Origin: Alphaproteobacteria bacterium
Lineage (GTDB): Bacteria; Pseudomonadota; Alphaproteobacteria; Rhizobiales; Aestuariivirgaceae
Reading direction: 5' to 3'
DNA: 52,671 nucleotides
Assembly: GCA_024640405.1 (NCBI GenBank)
Contig: JAHEFB010000030.1
Coordinates: forward strand, 1-52,671
Shown here: positions 1 through 9,106 of the stretch, piece by piece
Position numbering within the stretch: the first letter of the stretch is position 1
Layout: the number at the start of each line of letters is the position of its first letter
Position numbers and translations under genes: made by a program
The notes under the pieces: model-generated
What the model was told of the DNA's origin: nothing
Databases searched by the model: none
Seen by the model: only the letters and a program-made list of their open reading frames with translations

Positions 1-69
1 TTCGCCTATCGGACGATCAAGTCTCGATAAGGTGCTGACGGGCTCGATGTAGACCGCCAACGTGATCAG

Positions 70-98
70 GGGCGGGATGTGGATTTCTCATCCCGCTC
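70..98. terminator. Hairpin upstream of lipA
   Basis: GCGGGATG (72-79) and CATCCCGC (89-96) are perfect inverted arms around a 9-nt loop, extended by G-U and G-C pairs on the outside. Only a weak T tail follows. It may end the gene lying upstream of the window or sit in the lipA leader. No gene end could be recognised in bases 1-60. Confidence 0.4.
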
Positions 99-123
99 TT
101 ACAGAACTGGAAAGTAAACCGGC

Positions 124-1092
124 TTGGCCACAGTACTCGACACAACCCAGACGCCGCGCGCGCGGCATCCTGAAAAGGCCCACAAACCTGACAACCCGAT
201 CCAGCGCCACAAACCGGACTGGCTACGGGTCAAGGCGCCTGTGTCGGCAAAATATCATGAAACCCGGAAACTGGTGCGTGATCATGACCTGGTCACTGTA
301 TGCGAAGAAGCGGGTTGCCCGAATATTGGCGAGTGCTGGGAGAAAAAGCACGCTACCTTTATGATCATGGGTGAAATCTGCACCCGGGCCTGCGCATTCT
401 GCAATGTGACGACAGGAATGCCGAACGCGCTGGATCGCGGCGAGCCTGAGCGGGTTGCAGATGCGGTCGCCAAAATGGGCTTGACCCATTCGGTAATCAC
501 ATCTGTCGATCGCGATGATCTTGCTGACGGAGGTGCAGAGCATTTTGCGCAGGTCATATGCGCAATCCGCAAAGCAGCGCCTGACACGACAATTGAGGTT
601 CTGACACCTGACTTCCTGCGCAAGGATGGTGCGCTGGAGATTGTCGTCGACGCCAGGCCCGACGTATTCAATCACAATCTGGAAACCGTCCCGCATCTAT
701 ACGGACGCATCCGGCCCGGCGCGCGCTATTTTCACTCGCTGCGCCTGCTGCAGCGGGTGAAAGAACTTGATGAAAGGATTTTCACAAAGTCAGGTGTGAT
801 GGTCGGCCTGGGCGAAAAACGCGAAGACATTCTGCAGGTCATGGATGACATGCGTTCTGCCGATATTGATTTCATGACCATTGGACAGTACCTGCAACCA
901 ACTGCAAAACATGCGGCTATTGACCGGTTCTGGACGCCGGATGAATTCAAGGGGCTTGAGACGTCGGCCTACGCCAAGGGGTTCTTGATGGTGTCAGCCA
1001 GCCCGCTGACCCGATCATCGCATCATGCCGGTGATGATTTTGCGCGCCTGAGGGCCGCGCGTGAAGCGAAAGCCGTTCGGCATTCATTGTGA
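124..1092 (+). CDS. lipA: Lipoyl synthase LipA
   Basis: Radical-SAM enzyme that inserts two sulfur atoms into octanoyl groups on lipoyl domains (pyruvate and 2-oxoglutarate dehydrogenases, glycine cleavage H protein) in the cytoplasm. Both iron-sulfur sites are visible: the auxiliary-cluster cysteines at about residues 60, 65 and 71 (motif [12 protein letters not shown]) and the radical-SAM CxxxCxxC at about 86-93 (CTRACAFC). The C-terminal RSS-x-HAG motif, which holds the serine ligand of the auxiliary cluster, is present. Its 322 residues are normal for the family. The start is TTG at 124, preceded by GGAAAG at 109-114. A Coq10-like gene follows after 11 bp, an arrangement common in alphaproteobacteria, so the two are probably co-transcribed. 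Confidence 0.97.
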   Translation: MATVLDTTQTPRARHPEKAHKPDNPIQRHKPDWLRVKAPVSAKYHETRKLVRDHDLVTVCEEAGCPNIGECWEKKHATFMIMGEICTRACAFCNVTTGMPNALDRGEPERVADAVAKMGLTHSVITSVDRDDLADGGAEHFAQVICAIRKAAPDTTIEVLTPDFLRKDGALEIVVDARPDVFNHNLETVPHLYGRIRPGARYFHSLRLLQRVKELDERIFTKSGVMVGLGEKREDILQVMDDMRSADIDFMTIGQYLQPTAKHAAIDRFWTPDEFKGLETSAYAKGFLMVSASPLTRSSHHAGDDFARLRAAREAKAVRHSL

Positions 1093-1103
1093 TCAATTAG
1101 TTC

Positions 1104-1574
1104 GTGGCACGCTTTCAAACTAATCGCAGAATAGCCTTTGCGCCGGAACTCCTGCTGGAGATTGTCGCAGACGTGGCCAGCTATCCGGAATTCCTGCCAT
1201 TGTGTACCGGTGCCAGGGTATGGGATGACGCGGATCTTGGGGACGGCAAACGATCTTTCCGTGCCAGTCTCGATATCGAGTATCCGAAACTTCGCCTCAA
1301 GGAGACGTTTGTGTCTGACGTGATCGTGGACGCAAAGCGTCTGACAATCAGGGCGACTTCCAGTGAGGGACCGGTCAAGCATATCGACAATCGCTGGTTG
1401 TTCACGGTGGCACGTGGCGGCTGCGATATCGATTTTCATCTGGAATACGAAATGGCATCGCGACTGTTGCAACTGGCAATGGGATCTGTGTTCGAAATCG
1501 CTGTTCGCAAGGTCATGGCGGCCTTTGAAGAACGCGCACATTACCTAGCGAAGGGTTCCCTAACGACATCATAA
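1104..1574 (+). CDS. Coq10/RatA-type START-domain protein
   Basis: A 156-residue single-domain protein of the polyketide-cyclase/START fold. It matches the family annotated either as ubiquinone-binding Coq10 or as RatA-like, with the typical opening in which the F-x-P-E-L-L segment is followed by a VADVASYPEFLP motif. The family is known to bind ubiquinone or lipids and to support respiratory electron transfer; the toxin label RatA comes from E. coli and is probably misleading here. The start is GTG at 1104, 11 bp after the lipA stop. The lipA-coq10 pairing is common in alphaproteobacteria and supports the lipid/quinone role. Family is confident, exact role less so. Confidence 0.85.
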   Translation: MARFQTNRRIAFAPELLLEIVADVASYPEFLPLCTGARVWDDADLGDGKRSFRASLDIEYPKLRLKETFVSDVIVDAKRLTIRATSSEGPVKHIDNRWLFTVARGGCDIDFHLEYEMASRLLQLAMGSVFEIAVRKVMAAFEERAHYLAKGSLTTS

Positions 1575-1689
1575 TCCTCAGTTTTCCGGTGTTTTGCCAT
1601 TGAATTCGGCGTTTTTGTTCCTATGTATGTCGGGAGAAGGGTTATAGGGCAATTGATTGGTCAGTTGCCTTAGCAAACGGGGGATTCCC

Positions 1690-2214
1690 ATGAGCAAATT
1701 CAGGTTTCTGGCCGGTTTGGCCGGCGCATTGGTGCTGTCTGCCGGTGTTTTCACTTCAGTGCCGTCTGCACATGCCGGGCGTGAGTTCAGCAAGTCGGAT
1801 ATTGAGACATCTGCCAAAAAGGCGACGCGCAGTGAACGACGGGCAAATCGCTCTGAAAGGCGTGCCAGAAGAAGTGAGCGCCGGGCCAGACGGGCGGACC
1901 GCCGCGCAAACCGTGGTGACAGGAGAGCAAGGCGTCAGGAGCGCCGGGCGCGCCGGTATGAACGTCGCAAGCACGGCAAGTGGTTCAAGCATAGCCGCAA
2001 AGGCTATAAGCACCGCCATGACGGGTTCTACTATTCCAATCCATGGTGGTTGTACTCCGCTCCGGTGGTGTACTACGGAACGCGCTATGCGATTTCGGAT
2101 TATGAGTTGCACGTGGAGTGGTGCGATGACCGCTATCGCTCCTATGATGAACGCCGCGATGCCTACAAAGGCTATGACGGTTACTGGCACACCTGCATCA
2201 GCCCTTATAGTTGA
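1690..2214 (+). CDS. Secreted Arg-rich BA14K-like protein
   Basis: A 174-residue exported protein. The ATG at 1690 follows a strong GGGGGA site and begins a clear signal peptide (residues 1 to about 30) ending in SAHA. The next 60 or so residues are a highly basic tract built from a short repeat of the type SERRARR/RADRRANR, followed by Lys/His-rich segments and a Tyr/Trp-rich stretch. The last 35 residues hold paired cysteines in a CDDRYRSYD...YKGYDGYWHTC pattern that closely resembles the C-terminal motif of Brucella BA14K-type lectin-like proteins. Substrate and role are unknown; surface or cell-wall association is inferred. An in-frame TTG further upstream is less likely as the start. A perfect hairpin follows the gene. 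Confidence 0.8.
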   Translation: MSKFRFLAGLAGALVLSAGVFTSVPSAHAGREFSKSDIETSAKKATRSERRANRSERRARRSERRARRADRRANRGDRRARRQERRARRYERRKHGKWFKHSRKGYKHRHDGFYYSNPWWLYSAPVVYYGTRYAISDYELHVEWCDDRYRSYDERRDAYKGYDGYWHTCISPYS

Positions 2215-2240
2215 TTGCAAGTACAACACTCAATTTCCAG

Positions 2241-2276
2241 GCAGCATGTGATCCCGCGAGCACATGCTGCTTCCTC
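2241..2276 (+). terminator. Perfect hairpin after the BA14K-like gene
   Basis: GCAGCATGTG (2241-2250) and CACATGCTGC (2261-2270) form a perfect 10-bp stem with a 10-nt loop, followed by TTCCTCT. It starts 27 bases after the stop codon at 2214. The T tract is weak, but stem quality and placement favour a terminator. Confidence 0.6.
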
Positions 2277-2965
2277 TGTAGAGCCATGCAAACAGGCGGG
2301 TTGCCGAATGGTGAAAGAAATTGTCGAGTCTAACCGGGTTGGGCCTGGCAATTTGCATCCGTGAGTTTGAATTCGGCTGATTGTTGCTATGTTGCGTTGT
2401 GGAGAGGCGAGTCAACTCAACGAAGGGTCGCATACGCCACCGAATTCCACAATAAAGCATATTTATTCCAATAGTTTGCCGGGCAGATGTATCGAAAAAC
2501 TGCCTTCAAGCGCGGTGTAAGTGTGGGAATATTTCTTGACCAGTTGCCGCAGGTTTTCAGCGTCAATCGCCTGGTATCTCGATACTGTGCCCAGCTTTCC
2601 TGTGGCAATTGTTGGTTCTCTCTGCCTTATCAATACAGTACATTGGTTAGCGTAAATCCACATGCCCAAGTTCGGGAGTGTGGGCTGCTCCTCACGACAA
2701 TCCGACAAGTCAGGTGACGCCGTTGATATCCTGCTATGAGTTGGATCCACAGCATTCCAGTCAAGGCAATGAACTTGCATCAGTGATTGAGCTGTGTAGG
2801 TGCAGGAAACAAAGTTATCAATGATACTGATGGCCTTTATGCTGGTTAGACAACCCTGACAATGCGCATTTCATGAGGTTGGCACAGACGGCAGCGGCTC
2901 TGGCAAACTGTGCAATCGCGTGCCAGTCTCGGGTTCGGAAATTCTAATGGCTGGCAGGAGCAGAC
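2277..2965. other. Gene-poor stretch with a possible coding remnant
   Basis: No confident gene lies here. On the minus strand, about 2463-2645 reads as a short coding-like C-terminus (ending HLPGKLLE and a TAA stop) with codon use similar to real genes nearby. It has no clear start, no ribosome binding site and no recognisable family, and the open frame above it (to 2780) is low quality. A decayed gene end is the best guess. The last bases before 2966 carry a GGCAGGAG ribosome binding site for the M20 gene. Confidence 0.35.
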
Positions 2966-4258
2966 ATGGCGCTCGAAAAGAACCTTTCAAATGAAATCCT
3001 TGCTGCGGTTGACGCGGGATTTGAAGACCAGACGAACTTCATCAAAGACCTGATCCGGTTTCCATCGCTGCGCGGTCAGGAACACACTGCACAGGATTTT
3101 TTGTTCAACCAGCTTAAGCAGCGCGGTTATACGATGGACCGCTGGGCGATCGATGTTGCCGATATTGAAGACCATCCTGGTTTTTCGCCTGTCAAGGTAG
3201 ATTATGCAAATGCGATCAATGTGGTGGGCACTCATCGTCCGCGTGATGAAACCGGTCGGTCGCTGATACTTAATGGCCACATCGATGTAGTACCAGCCGG
3301 TCCCCGGGACATGTGGAGCAGACCACCTTTTGAGCCGTGGCGTGACGGCGACTGGCTGTACGGACGCGGAGGGGCAGACATGAAGGCAGGTATTGCTGCC
3401 AACATCCATGCGCTCGACGCACTGAAGTCGATTGGGCTACAGCCTGCCGCAACCGTGCATCTCCAGTCAGTGACCGAGGAGGAATGCACCGGCAACGGCG
3501 CTCTGGCAGCCCTGGTGCGCGGTTACCGGGCTGATGCCGCAATCATTCCAGAGCCGGAAGATGACAAGCTGGTGCGGGCAAACGTCGGCGTTATCTGGTT
3601 TCGGGTGCATGTTCGAGGTCTGCCCGTTCATGTGCGCGAGGCCAGTGCTGGTGCCAACGCCATCGAAGCGAGCTTTGCAATCATGAAAAGCCTGCGCAAA
3701 CTTGAGGAGGACTGGAACAGCCGTCAGAAAGATCACCGTTATTTTGAGAACTACAATCACCCGATCAATTTCAACATCGGCAAGATAGAAGGTGGAGACT
3801 GGGCTTCCTCGGTACCTGCATGGTGCTCATTCGATTGCCGCATTTCGATATATCCTGGCGTGGACCCGCGCGATGCGGCTTTGGAAATAGAAGACTGCGT
3901 GCGCAATGGCGCAAGGGAAAGTGCATTTTTATCCAACAATCCGCCGGAGGTTGAGTTCAACGGTTTCTTCGCGGAGGGCTATGTTCTGGAGGAGGGATCC
4001 CAGGCAGAAGCTGTTCTAGGCAAGGCGCATGCGGCAGCCTATGGCAAGTCACTCGAGACCCTGGTGACACCGGGTTACCTTGATGGACGGGTGTTTGTTC
4101 TCTACGGCGACATACCGTGCCTGGTATACGGGCCATATTCGGAGAATATTCACGGATTTGACGAGCGGGTATCGCTGTCGTCGGTGAAACGGGTTACCGG
4201 TTCGATTGCATTGTTCATTGCCGAATGGTGCGGGTTGGAGAGTGTGTCAGGCGCATAG
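2966..4258 (+). CDS. M20 family deacylase/peptidase (ArgE/DapE type)
   Basis: A 430-residue zinc-dependent amidohydrolase of the ArgE/DapE/ACY1 family, which removes acyl groups from amino acids or cleaves small peptides in the cytoplasm. Metal-site motifs are in order: NGHIDVVPAG (His about 105, Asp about 107), GRGGADMKAG (bridging Asp about 138) and TEEECTGNG (catalytic Glu about 171). The central dimerisation domain and a C-terminal HGFDE metal motif follow. A GGCAGGAG ribosome binding site lies just upstream of the ATG. The substrate cannot be told from sequence. It is convergent with the methyltransferase gene, with only 25 bp between the stops. A second, distantly related M20 gene lies at 48.4-49.8 kb. 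Confidence 0.85.
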   Translation: MALEKNLSNEILAAVDAGFEDQTNFIKDLIRFPSLRGQEHTAQDFLFNQLKQRGYTMDRWAIDVADIEDHPGFSPVKVDYANAINVVGTHRPRDETGRSLILNGHIDVVPAGPRDMWSRPPFEPWRDGDWLYGRGGADMKAGIAANIHALDALKSIGLQPAATVHLQSVTEEECTGNGALAALVRGYRADAAIIPEPEDDKLVRANVGVIWFRVHVRGLPVHVREASAGANAIEASFAIMKSLRKLEEDWNSRQKDHRYFENYNHPINFNIGKIEGGDWASSVPAWCSFDCRISIYPGVDPRDAALEIEDCVRNGARESAFLSNNPPEVEFNGFFAEGYVLEEGSQAEAVLGKAHAAAYGKSLETLVTPGYLDGRVFVLYGDIPCLVYGPYSENIHGFDERVSLSSVKRVTGSIALFIAEWCGLESVSGA

Positions 4259-4283
4259 TTTGATCTGCCTCCGGAACCATTGA

Positions 4284-5057
4284 TCACCTGCTGAGGGTCT
4301 TGTATCCGCGCAGGTGAGTGGGTCGAAGCCCGCCCGAGTTTGTGGCGGCTGCAAGCGCGCGTCTGACCGCCAGCCATTGCTGATAGATTTCGACACTTGA
4401 TACCTTGATAATGTCATCGCGTAGCTGGCCCTCGATCTGCGTAAGCTCCTGCCTCGACAGCTCGGCATACCAGGCGTTCCGGTCATTGGTCGCAACGTCT
4501 TTAAAACCCGCCTGGCGCATTATTTCTGCGGTCTGCGAAGCCGTAGCCATGGTGAAATCCAGATTTGCCAGGGCGATATATTGCTGAAGTGCATCATCTT
4601 CAGCGGCATTTTCTCCTGACAGCCAATCGCTGGCTGCAAAAGAGCCGCCGGGTTTCAGGACCCGCATTACATCTGCAAACAGAGATTTCTTGTCGGGGAT
4701 GTGGATCAAGGCATCCTTGCTGAAGACCACGTCAAAACCGTTGTCTTCAAATGGCAGGGGGCCGGGACTCACAAGGCGGTAATCGATTTGTTCTGCAACT
4801 CCTGCTTCACTTGCCAAAACACTGGCGCGATGCAGTAATTGCGGTTCCACGTCGATGCAGGTCACGTGTGCGCCCATGTCGCGGGCAAGCACGATGGCCG
4901 GTCCGCCGGTACCGCAACCTATGTCCAGCACCGACGTGTTGTTCAGGTCGAGGCCGCGGGTTATCTCGGCAACTTCTTCCGGCCCGCCGGGCGATAGAAA
5001 TCCGGGGCCCCATACCAGATGCAGCCGGTCAATGAATTCCTCGCCATACTGTGCCAT
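4284..5057 (-). CDS. Class I SAM methyltransferase, phosphoethanolamine N-methyltransferase-like
   Basis: A 257-residue SAM-dependent methyltransferase. The glycine-rich motif I is VLDIGCGTGG, followed by an acidic residue in CIDVEP and the motif VMRVLKPGGSFAASD. The N-terminal segment with LSPGG before the SAM domain, and the general layout, resemble phosphoethanolamine N-methyltransferases, but a different small amine or sterol-like substrate is possible. The start chosen is the ATG at 5055-5057, which has an AGGAAGGG site 10 bases upstream; a longer reading to 5111 lacks this. It lies 90 bp downstream of the alcohol dehydrogenase gene on the same strand, so the two may be co-transcribed. 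Confidence 0.75.
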   Translation of the reverse strand: MAQYGEEFIDRLHLVWGPGFLSPGGPEEVAEITRGLDLNNTSVLDIGCGTGGPAIVLARDMGAHVTCIDVEPQLLHRASVLASEAGVAEQIDYRLVSPGPLPFEDNGFDVVFSKDALIHIPDKKSLFADVMRVLKPGGSFAASDWLSGENAAEDDALQQYIALANLDFTMATASQTAEIMRQAGFKDVATNDRNAWYAELSRQELTQIEGQLRDDIIKVSSVEIYQQWLAVRRALAAATNSGGLRPTHLRGYKTLSR

Positions 5058-5147
5058 TGACACGAGACCCTTCCTGCCAACTGTATCCGCCCAAATCGTA
5101 AACTTCAGCAAGTAGCGGGCAATGTCAAAGGGCCTGGGGCCCTGGCC

Positions 5148-6158
5148 CTAAAATCCTTCCACGACAATCTTGCCCATTGCGTTGCCGGTTTCGACAAGCC
5201 GATGAGCTTCCCGCATGTTGGCTGCGTTGATTGGTGACAGGACTTCGGACACCGTGGTGCGGATTCGGCCGGCGTCGATTTCTCCAGCGACATAAGTCAG
5301 CAACCTGTGCTGTTCGATCATGTCTGCGGTCTGATGCATGGCGCGGGCGAACATGAATTCCCAGTGGAAGCTGGCTGACTTGGTTTTCATGGCCGCCATC
5401 GGCATCGGCTGATCGGTATTGTCTATGGAGACGATACCATGCTGCGGGCGGATCAACTCAACTGCGGCATCCCAATGGCGCATGTCGTTGAAAATGGCGA
5501 TATGATCAACGTACTGAAGACCCAGTGCCCGCACTTGCTGAACCATGTCCTGGCGGTGGTTTACGACGTGGTCAGCGCCAAGCTGTTGCACCCAGTCGGT
5601 TGTTTCAGGCCGTGACGCGGTTGCGACCACTGTCAGGCCCGCAGATTTTGCGAGTTGAATGCCTATTGAACCGACACCGCCACCGGCTCCGATGATGAAG
5701 ATTGTCTCACCCTTGTTGCCTCCATCACGATCAATGCCCAGACGGTCGAAAAATGCTTCGTAGGCGGTAATGGTGGTCAGGGGCAGGGCGGCTGCCTGTG
5801 CATGGCTGAGTGATTTTGGCTTGTGACCGACAATGCGTTCATCGACCAGATGAAATTCGGCATTGGTTCCGGACCGGGTTATGTCGCCGGCGTAATATAC
5901 CTCATCACCGGCTTTGAACAAGGTAACATCGGCACCGGCGGCTTCCACCACACCGCTGGCATCATAGCCAATTACACGTGGGGGATCTTCCACCTGGTGT
6001 TTCGGTGCTCTTACCTTGGTGTCGACCGGATTTACCGCAATGGCGTTTACCGAGACCAATATGTCGTGGCCTGCCGGTGTTGGCTTATCAAGTTCTACAT
6101 CGATGAAGCAGTCGGGATTTTCAACCGGAAGATAATGCGTGAAACCGACGGCTTTCAT
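5148..6158 (-). CDS. Zinc-type alcohol dehydrogenase/quinone oxidoreductase family protein
   Basis: A 336-residue MDR-superfamily oxidoreductase using NAD(P)H. The N-terminal GroES-like domain contains VNPVDTKVR and VIGYDASGVVEAAG. The Rossmann domain carries the nucleotide motif GAGGGVGSIGIQLAK near residue 160. The cysteine ligands of classical zinc alcohol dehydrogenases are not evident, so it belongs with the zinc-free quinone reductase/enone reductase side despite its usual zinc-type name. The start is the ATG at 6156-6158 with AAGGAAGG upstream; the open frame to 6245 is not needed. The substrate is unknown. Confidence 0.8.
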   Translation of the reverse strand: MKAVGFTHYLPVENPDCFIDVELDKPTPAGHDILVSVNAIAVNPVDTKVRAPKHQVEDPPRVIGYDASGVVEAAGADVTLFKAGDEVYYAGDITRSGTNAEFHLVDERIVGHKPKSLSHAQAAALPLTTITAYEAFFDRLGIDRDGGNKGETIFIIGAGGGVGSIGIQLAKSAGLTVVATASRPETTDWVQQLGADHVVNHRQDMVQQVRALGLQYVDHIAIFNDMRHWDAAVELIRPQHGIVSIDNTDQPMPMAAMKTKSASFHWEFMFARAMHQTADMIEQHRLLTYVAGEIDAGRIRTTVSEVLSPINAANMREAHRLVETGNAMGKIVVEGF

Positions 6159-6474
6159 GGGTTGTTTCCTTCCTTGCATCAGCCATTGAGCCGAGCGGGA
6201 GTGTTTAACTGCACAAGCGCGGCTCAGGAATCGAGCCGAACGCACTTTGGGGGAAGTATATACTGCAGTTTCTGCTTGATGTAATTCGTCTTGCGGCAGT
6301 TTTGAGTGTTCTCAACGTTCGCCCTTGTTGAAGCGGAGTGGAGTATCCGGGCAGGTGGGCCACCGGGCCGTGTCGTTTCGGCCAGGGTTGAGGTTTTCAG
6401 TGATCTTGTGGAACAGAAGCTGAGATCGGTGTTGACCCGGCTGTGAAAAAGCCCTCAAAATTCTGTATGCATAA

Positions 6475-6511
6475 TATTGCAAAACAAGGCCTTCTACGTA
6501 ACTTTGCAATA
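6475..6511. promoter_or_regulatory. Inverted repeat upstream of the SulP gene
   Basis: TATTGCAAA (6475-6483) and TTTGCAATA (6503-6511) are perfect 9-bp inverted arms with centres 28 bp apart in the 428-bp spacer 6159-6586. This is the only strong structure seen in that spacer. It could be a pair of operator half-sites on nearly one face of the helix, about 75 bp ahead of the permease start. No regulator gene is adjacent. Confidence 0.4.
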
Positions 6512-6586
6512 GAGTGATTTCCTACCTTTGGTTCGGTCCAAGCTGTGGCAGGCAGTTCTTTGACTGGATGATCCAAGCAGTGTCAC

Positions 6587-8833
6587 ATGGCAGGTTTTTC
6601 CGGCAGTTGTATGCGGGGGCGGATGACAGTTAGCAGCGCTGATAAACCAGGTCGCGGAAGTGCTTCCAGCACCTTTTTGCCGCCTGCGCTGATGGGGCTG
6701 ATTGCGGGCATGGACAACATGGCCGCCGCGTTGGCAATAGGTGCGTTACTGTTCAGCGGACAATTGTCGCAGGGCATGGGGCTGGGAGTAGGGGTCGTAT
6801 TGCTCGGTGGCGCCCTGTTGGCGATCTTTGTGGCATTGCGCAGTGTTCAACCCAACAACATCGCTCTCGTGCAGGAAACCACCGTCGCGGTTGTGGCTGC
6901 TGCAATCGCCTCGATGGCAGTCCAGTCACACGGAAGCACTGAAGCCAAAATTGCAACGGCCATTGTGATCGTCGGCGCCTCGAGCATTGCTACGGGTATG
7001 TTGTTCTGGACCACCGGCAAACTGAAGCTCGGCAATCTGGTCCGCTATCTGCCGTATCCCGTCATGGCCGGGTTTCTTGCCGGGTCCGGCTGGTTGCTGG
7101 TTGACGGGGCAGCAGTGATGTTGACCGGGCAGCATCTCGGTCCGGGTTTTGTCGGTTTGCTGGATGACCCGAATGTCTTGTGGCGCGTTCTGCCGGCGCT
7201 TGTCCTGGCGTTGGTGATGTTCGTCATGCTGGACCGGATATCACACCCTGCAACGATGATTGTGATCATGATTGGCGCCGGGATCGGTTTCAACGTGTTG
7301 CTGGCCGCTATAGGGCTTGACCTGGAAACCGCTCGCGAACTTGGCCACCTTCCACCGGCCAATATGAGTGCCGGCATCGAATTGCCGACGCTGCAGTTGT
7401 TGTTCATCGCTGACTGGTGGTCGGTGCTCGCTGCAGTGCCGACGATGCTGGTGATTGCCGGCTTGAGCATGATCGGATTGATGTTGAACGTCAGCGGACT
7501 GGAACTTGCCATGCGCCGCGACATTGACGTTAACGCGGAACTTCAGTCGACGGGGGTGGCAAACATGCTGTCCGGCAGCGTCGGCGGCCCGTCCGGCTAT
7601 GTTGGCCTTTCAATGACCGTACTGGCGGAAAAGACAGGAGCAACAGGACGCAGCGCCGGTATAGCCACTGCAATTTTTATGCTGATAGGACTGTTCTTTG
7701 CCGGACATCTTGTGTTTCAGGTGCCGATATTTCTGACGGCGGGCTTCGTGCTGTTCCTGGGGCTGGGGCTTGTGAAGGAATGGTTCCTCGATACACGCCA
7801 CCGAATGCCGTTGTCCGAGTGGCTGGTTGTCGGCGGTATCTTGCTGACAATTGCTGTGGTTGGTTTCATGGAGGGGCTGGCACTTGGACTGCTGGTGTCA
7901 AGCGCGCTGTTCATTTTCAAGTATTCGCTGTTGCCGGTCGTCCGTTTTCGCGCGACCGGTGTCGAACAACGCAGTTCCATTGATCGTTCGCCGACAGCCA
8001 TCAAGTACCTGTCAGAGCACGGCGACGCGATTGAGATCATACAGTTACAGGGTTACCTGTTCTTCGGGACAGCTGACCGCATCGTCAATATCGTGCGGCG
8101 CCGGCTGCTTGATACTGAAAAGGCACCGCTACAATTTGTAGTACTGGATTTCCAGAATGTCAGCGGCGCTGATTCTGCTGCCATTGCCTGTTTCATCAAG
8201 ATAGCCAGACTGGCGGAGGACAACAATGTTCATGTTTCCCTGACCCGGGTTTCCGAAGACCTGCGCCACAATCTGACGCTTGCAGGTTTCCAGCCGGGAG
8301 ATAATCAGCTTGTCAACGTGCTGCACGATATAGACCGGGCTCTGGAGGCGGCTGAGGAAACCCTGCTGAGCGAGCACGTGGATGTTGATGGTGAAAAAAG
8401 TCTGTTGAAACATTTCTCGCAGGCTATCGGTGATCACCCGCGGTTACCTGCTCTCATTGAGAGTATGACGCGGCTTGAATTGCAACCAGATGACGTTCTG
8501 ATCAGGCAGGGCGAAGATGCTGATGACGTATTTTTTGTGGCCAGTGGCCGTGTCCGTGTGCAGGTCGTCTTGCCAAACGGCGATGTGCTTCGAGTGCGCA
8601 CCATGCTGGCAGGCGCCATTGTCGGTGAGATAGCGCTTTATCTGAAGCAACCGCGCATTGCCGACGTGATCGTCGATGCGCCATCGGAGATTTTCCAGCT
8701 CAGTGCCGCGGATCTTGCCGGGATGCAGGCCAACGATCCCGAACTCGCCGCACTGGCACATCAACTGCTGGCCAGCAATCTGTCGGAAAAGCTGTCGATC
8801 GCCAACAAGATGATCCAGTTGACGCAGAAATAG
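6587..8833 (+). CDS. SulP (SLC26) permease with STAS and cyclic-nucleotide-binding domains
   Basis: A 748-residue inner-membrane anion transporter. Residues about 30-440 form the multi-pass SulP core. Residues about 470-590 are the STAS domain, with the conserved loop read as VLDFQNVSGADSAAI. Residues about 610-740 are a cNMP-binding domain with the phosphate-binding cassette GEIALYLKQPRIADV, whose Arg is kept. SulP proteins move sulfate, bicarbonate or dicarboxylates; the substrate is not decided by sequence. The extra C-terminal sensor suggests gating by cAMP, cGMP or a similar ligand. The start is uncertain between the ATG at 6587 and those at 6611 and 6623, because none has a convincing ribosome binding site. 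It converges on the ACP cluster. Confidence 0.88.
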   Translation: MAGFSGSCMRGRMTVSSADKPGRGSASSTFLPPALMGLIAGMDNMAAALAIGALLFSGQLSQGMGLGVGVVLLGGALLAIFVALRSVQPNNIALVQETTVAVVAAAIASMAVQSHGSTEAKIATAIVIVGASSIATGMLFWTTGKLKLGNLVRYLPYPVMAGFLAGSGWLLVDGAAVMLTGQHLGPGFVGLLDDPNVLWRVLPALVLALVMFVMLDRISHPATMIVIMIGAGIGFNVLLAAIGLDLETARELGHLPPANMSAGIELPTLQLLFIADWWSVLAAVPTMLVIAGLSMIGLMLNVSGLELAMRRDIDVNAELQSTGVANMLSGSVGGPSGYVGLSMTVLAEKTGATGRSAGIATAIFMLIGLFFAGHLVFQVPIFLTAGFVLFLGLGLVKEWFLDTRHRMPLSEWLVVGGILLTIAVVGFMEGLALGLLVSSALFIFKYSLLPVVRFRATGVEQRSSIDRSPTAIKYLSEHGDAIEIIQLQGYLFFGTADRIVNIVRRRLLDTEKAPLQFVVLDFQNVSGADSAAIACFIKIARLAEDNNVHVSLTRVSEDLRHNLTLAGFQPGDNQLVNVLHDIDRALEAAEETLLSEHVDVDGEKSLLKHFSQAIGDHPRLPALIESMTRLELQPDDVLIRQGEDADDVFFVASGRVRVQVVLPNGDVLRVRTMLAGAIVGEIALYLKQPRIADVIVDAPSEIFQLSAADLAGMQANDPELAALAHQLLASNLSEKLSIANKMIQLTQK

Positions 8834-8869
8834 CAGGCATCGGCTTTTTATTGTGCGGGTCAGGTAGGC

Positions 8870-9106
8870 CTATGCGTCCTGCGAACTGGTCAGCATGGCT
8901 TCAACATCCGACAGGTTGGCAATGTTGACGACCGACTCCATGTCCAGTTCGCTGCCCAATTCTTCTTCCAGGGCCAGCATCAGCCGCATGTGTGCCAGGC
9001 TGTCCCACTGCTGGGTGACGCCAATCATGGTTGTACCGTCGACATCGTGCTCAGCGAGGTTCAGGGCTTCGGCCAGCAATGTTCTGGCTTTTTGTGCATT
9101 GCTCAA
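8870..9106 (-). CDS. Acyl/peptidyl carrier protein
   Basis: A 78-residue acidic carrier protein. The phosphopantetheine attachment serine lies in WDSLAHM (Ser about 36), inside the usual four-helix ACP pattern that includes LALEEELG. It starts at TTG 9104-9106, which overlaps the stop of the GNAT gene by 4 bases (TTGA), with GGGGAG 8 bases upstream. This tight coupling to a GNAT gene and an adenylating ligase suggests a dedicated carrier that is loaded by that ligase, not the housekeeping fatty-acid AcpP. The acyl or aminoacyl cargo is unknown. Confidence 0.85.
   Translation of the reverse strand: MSNAQKARTLLAEALNLAEHDVDGTTMIGVTQQWDSLAHMRLMLALEEELGSELDMESVVNIANLSDVEAMLTSSQDA

Noticed and set aside
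1104..1574. Toxin of a toxin-antitoxin pair (RatA label)
   Set aside because: No antitoxin gene is adjacent, and the lipA linkage fits a Coq10-type quinone or lipid role better.
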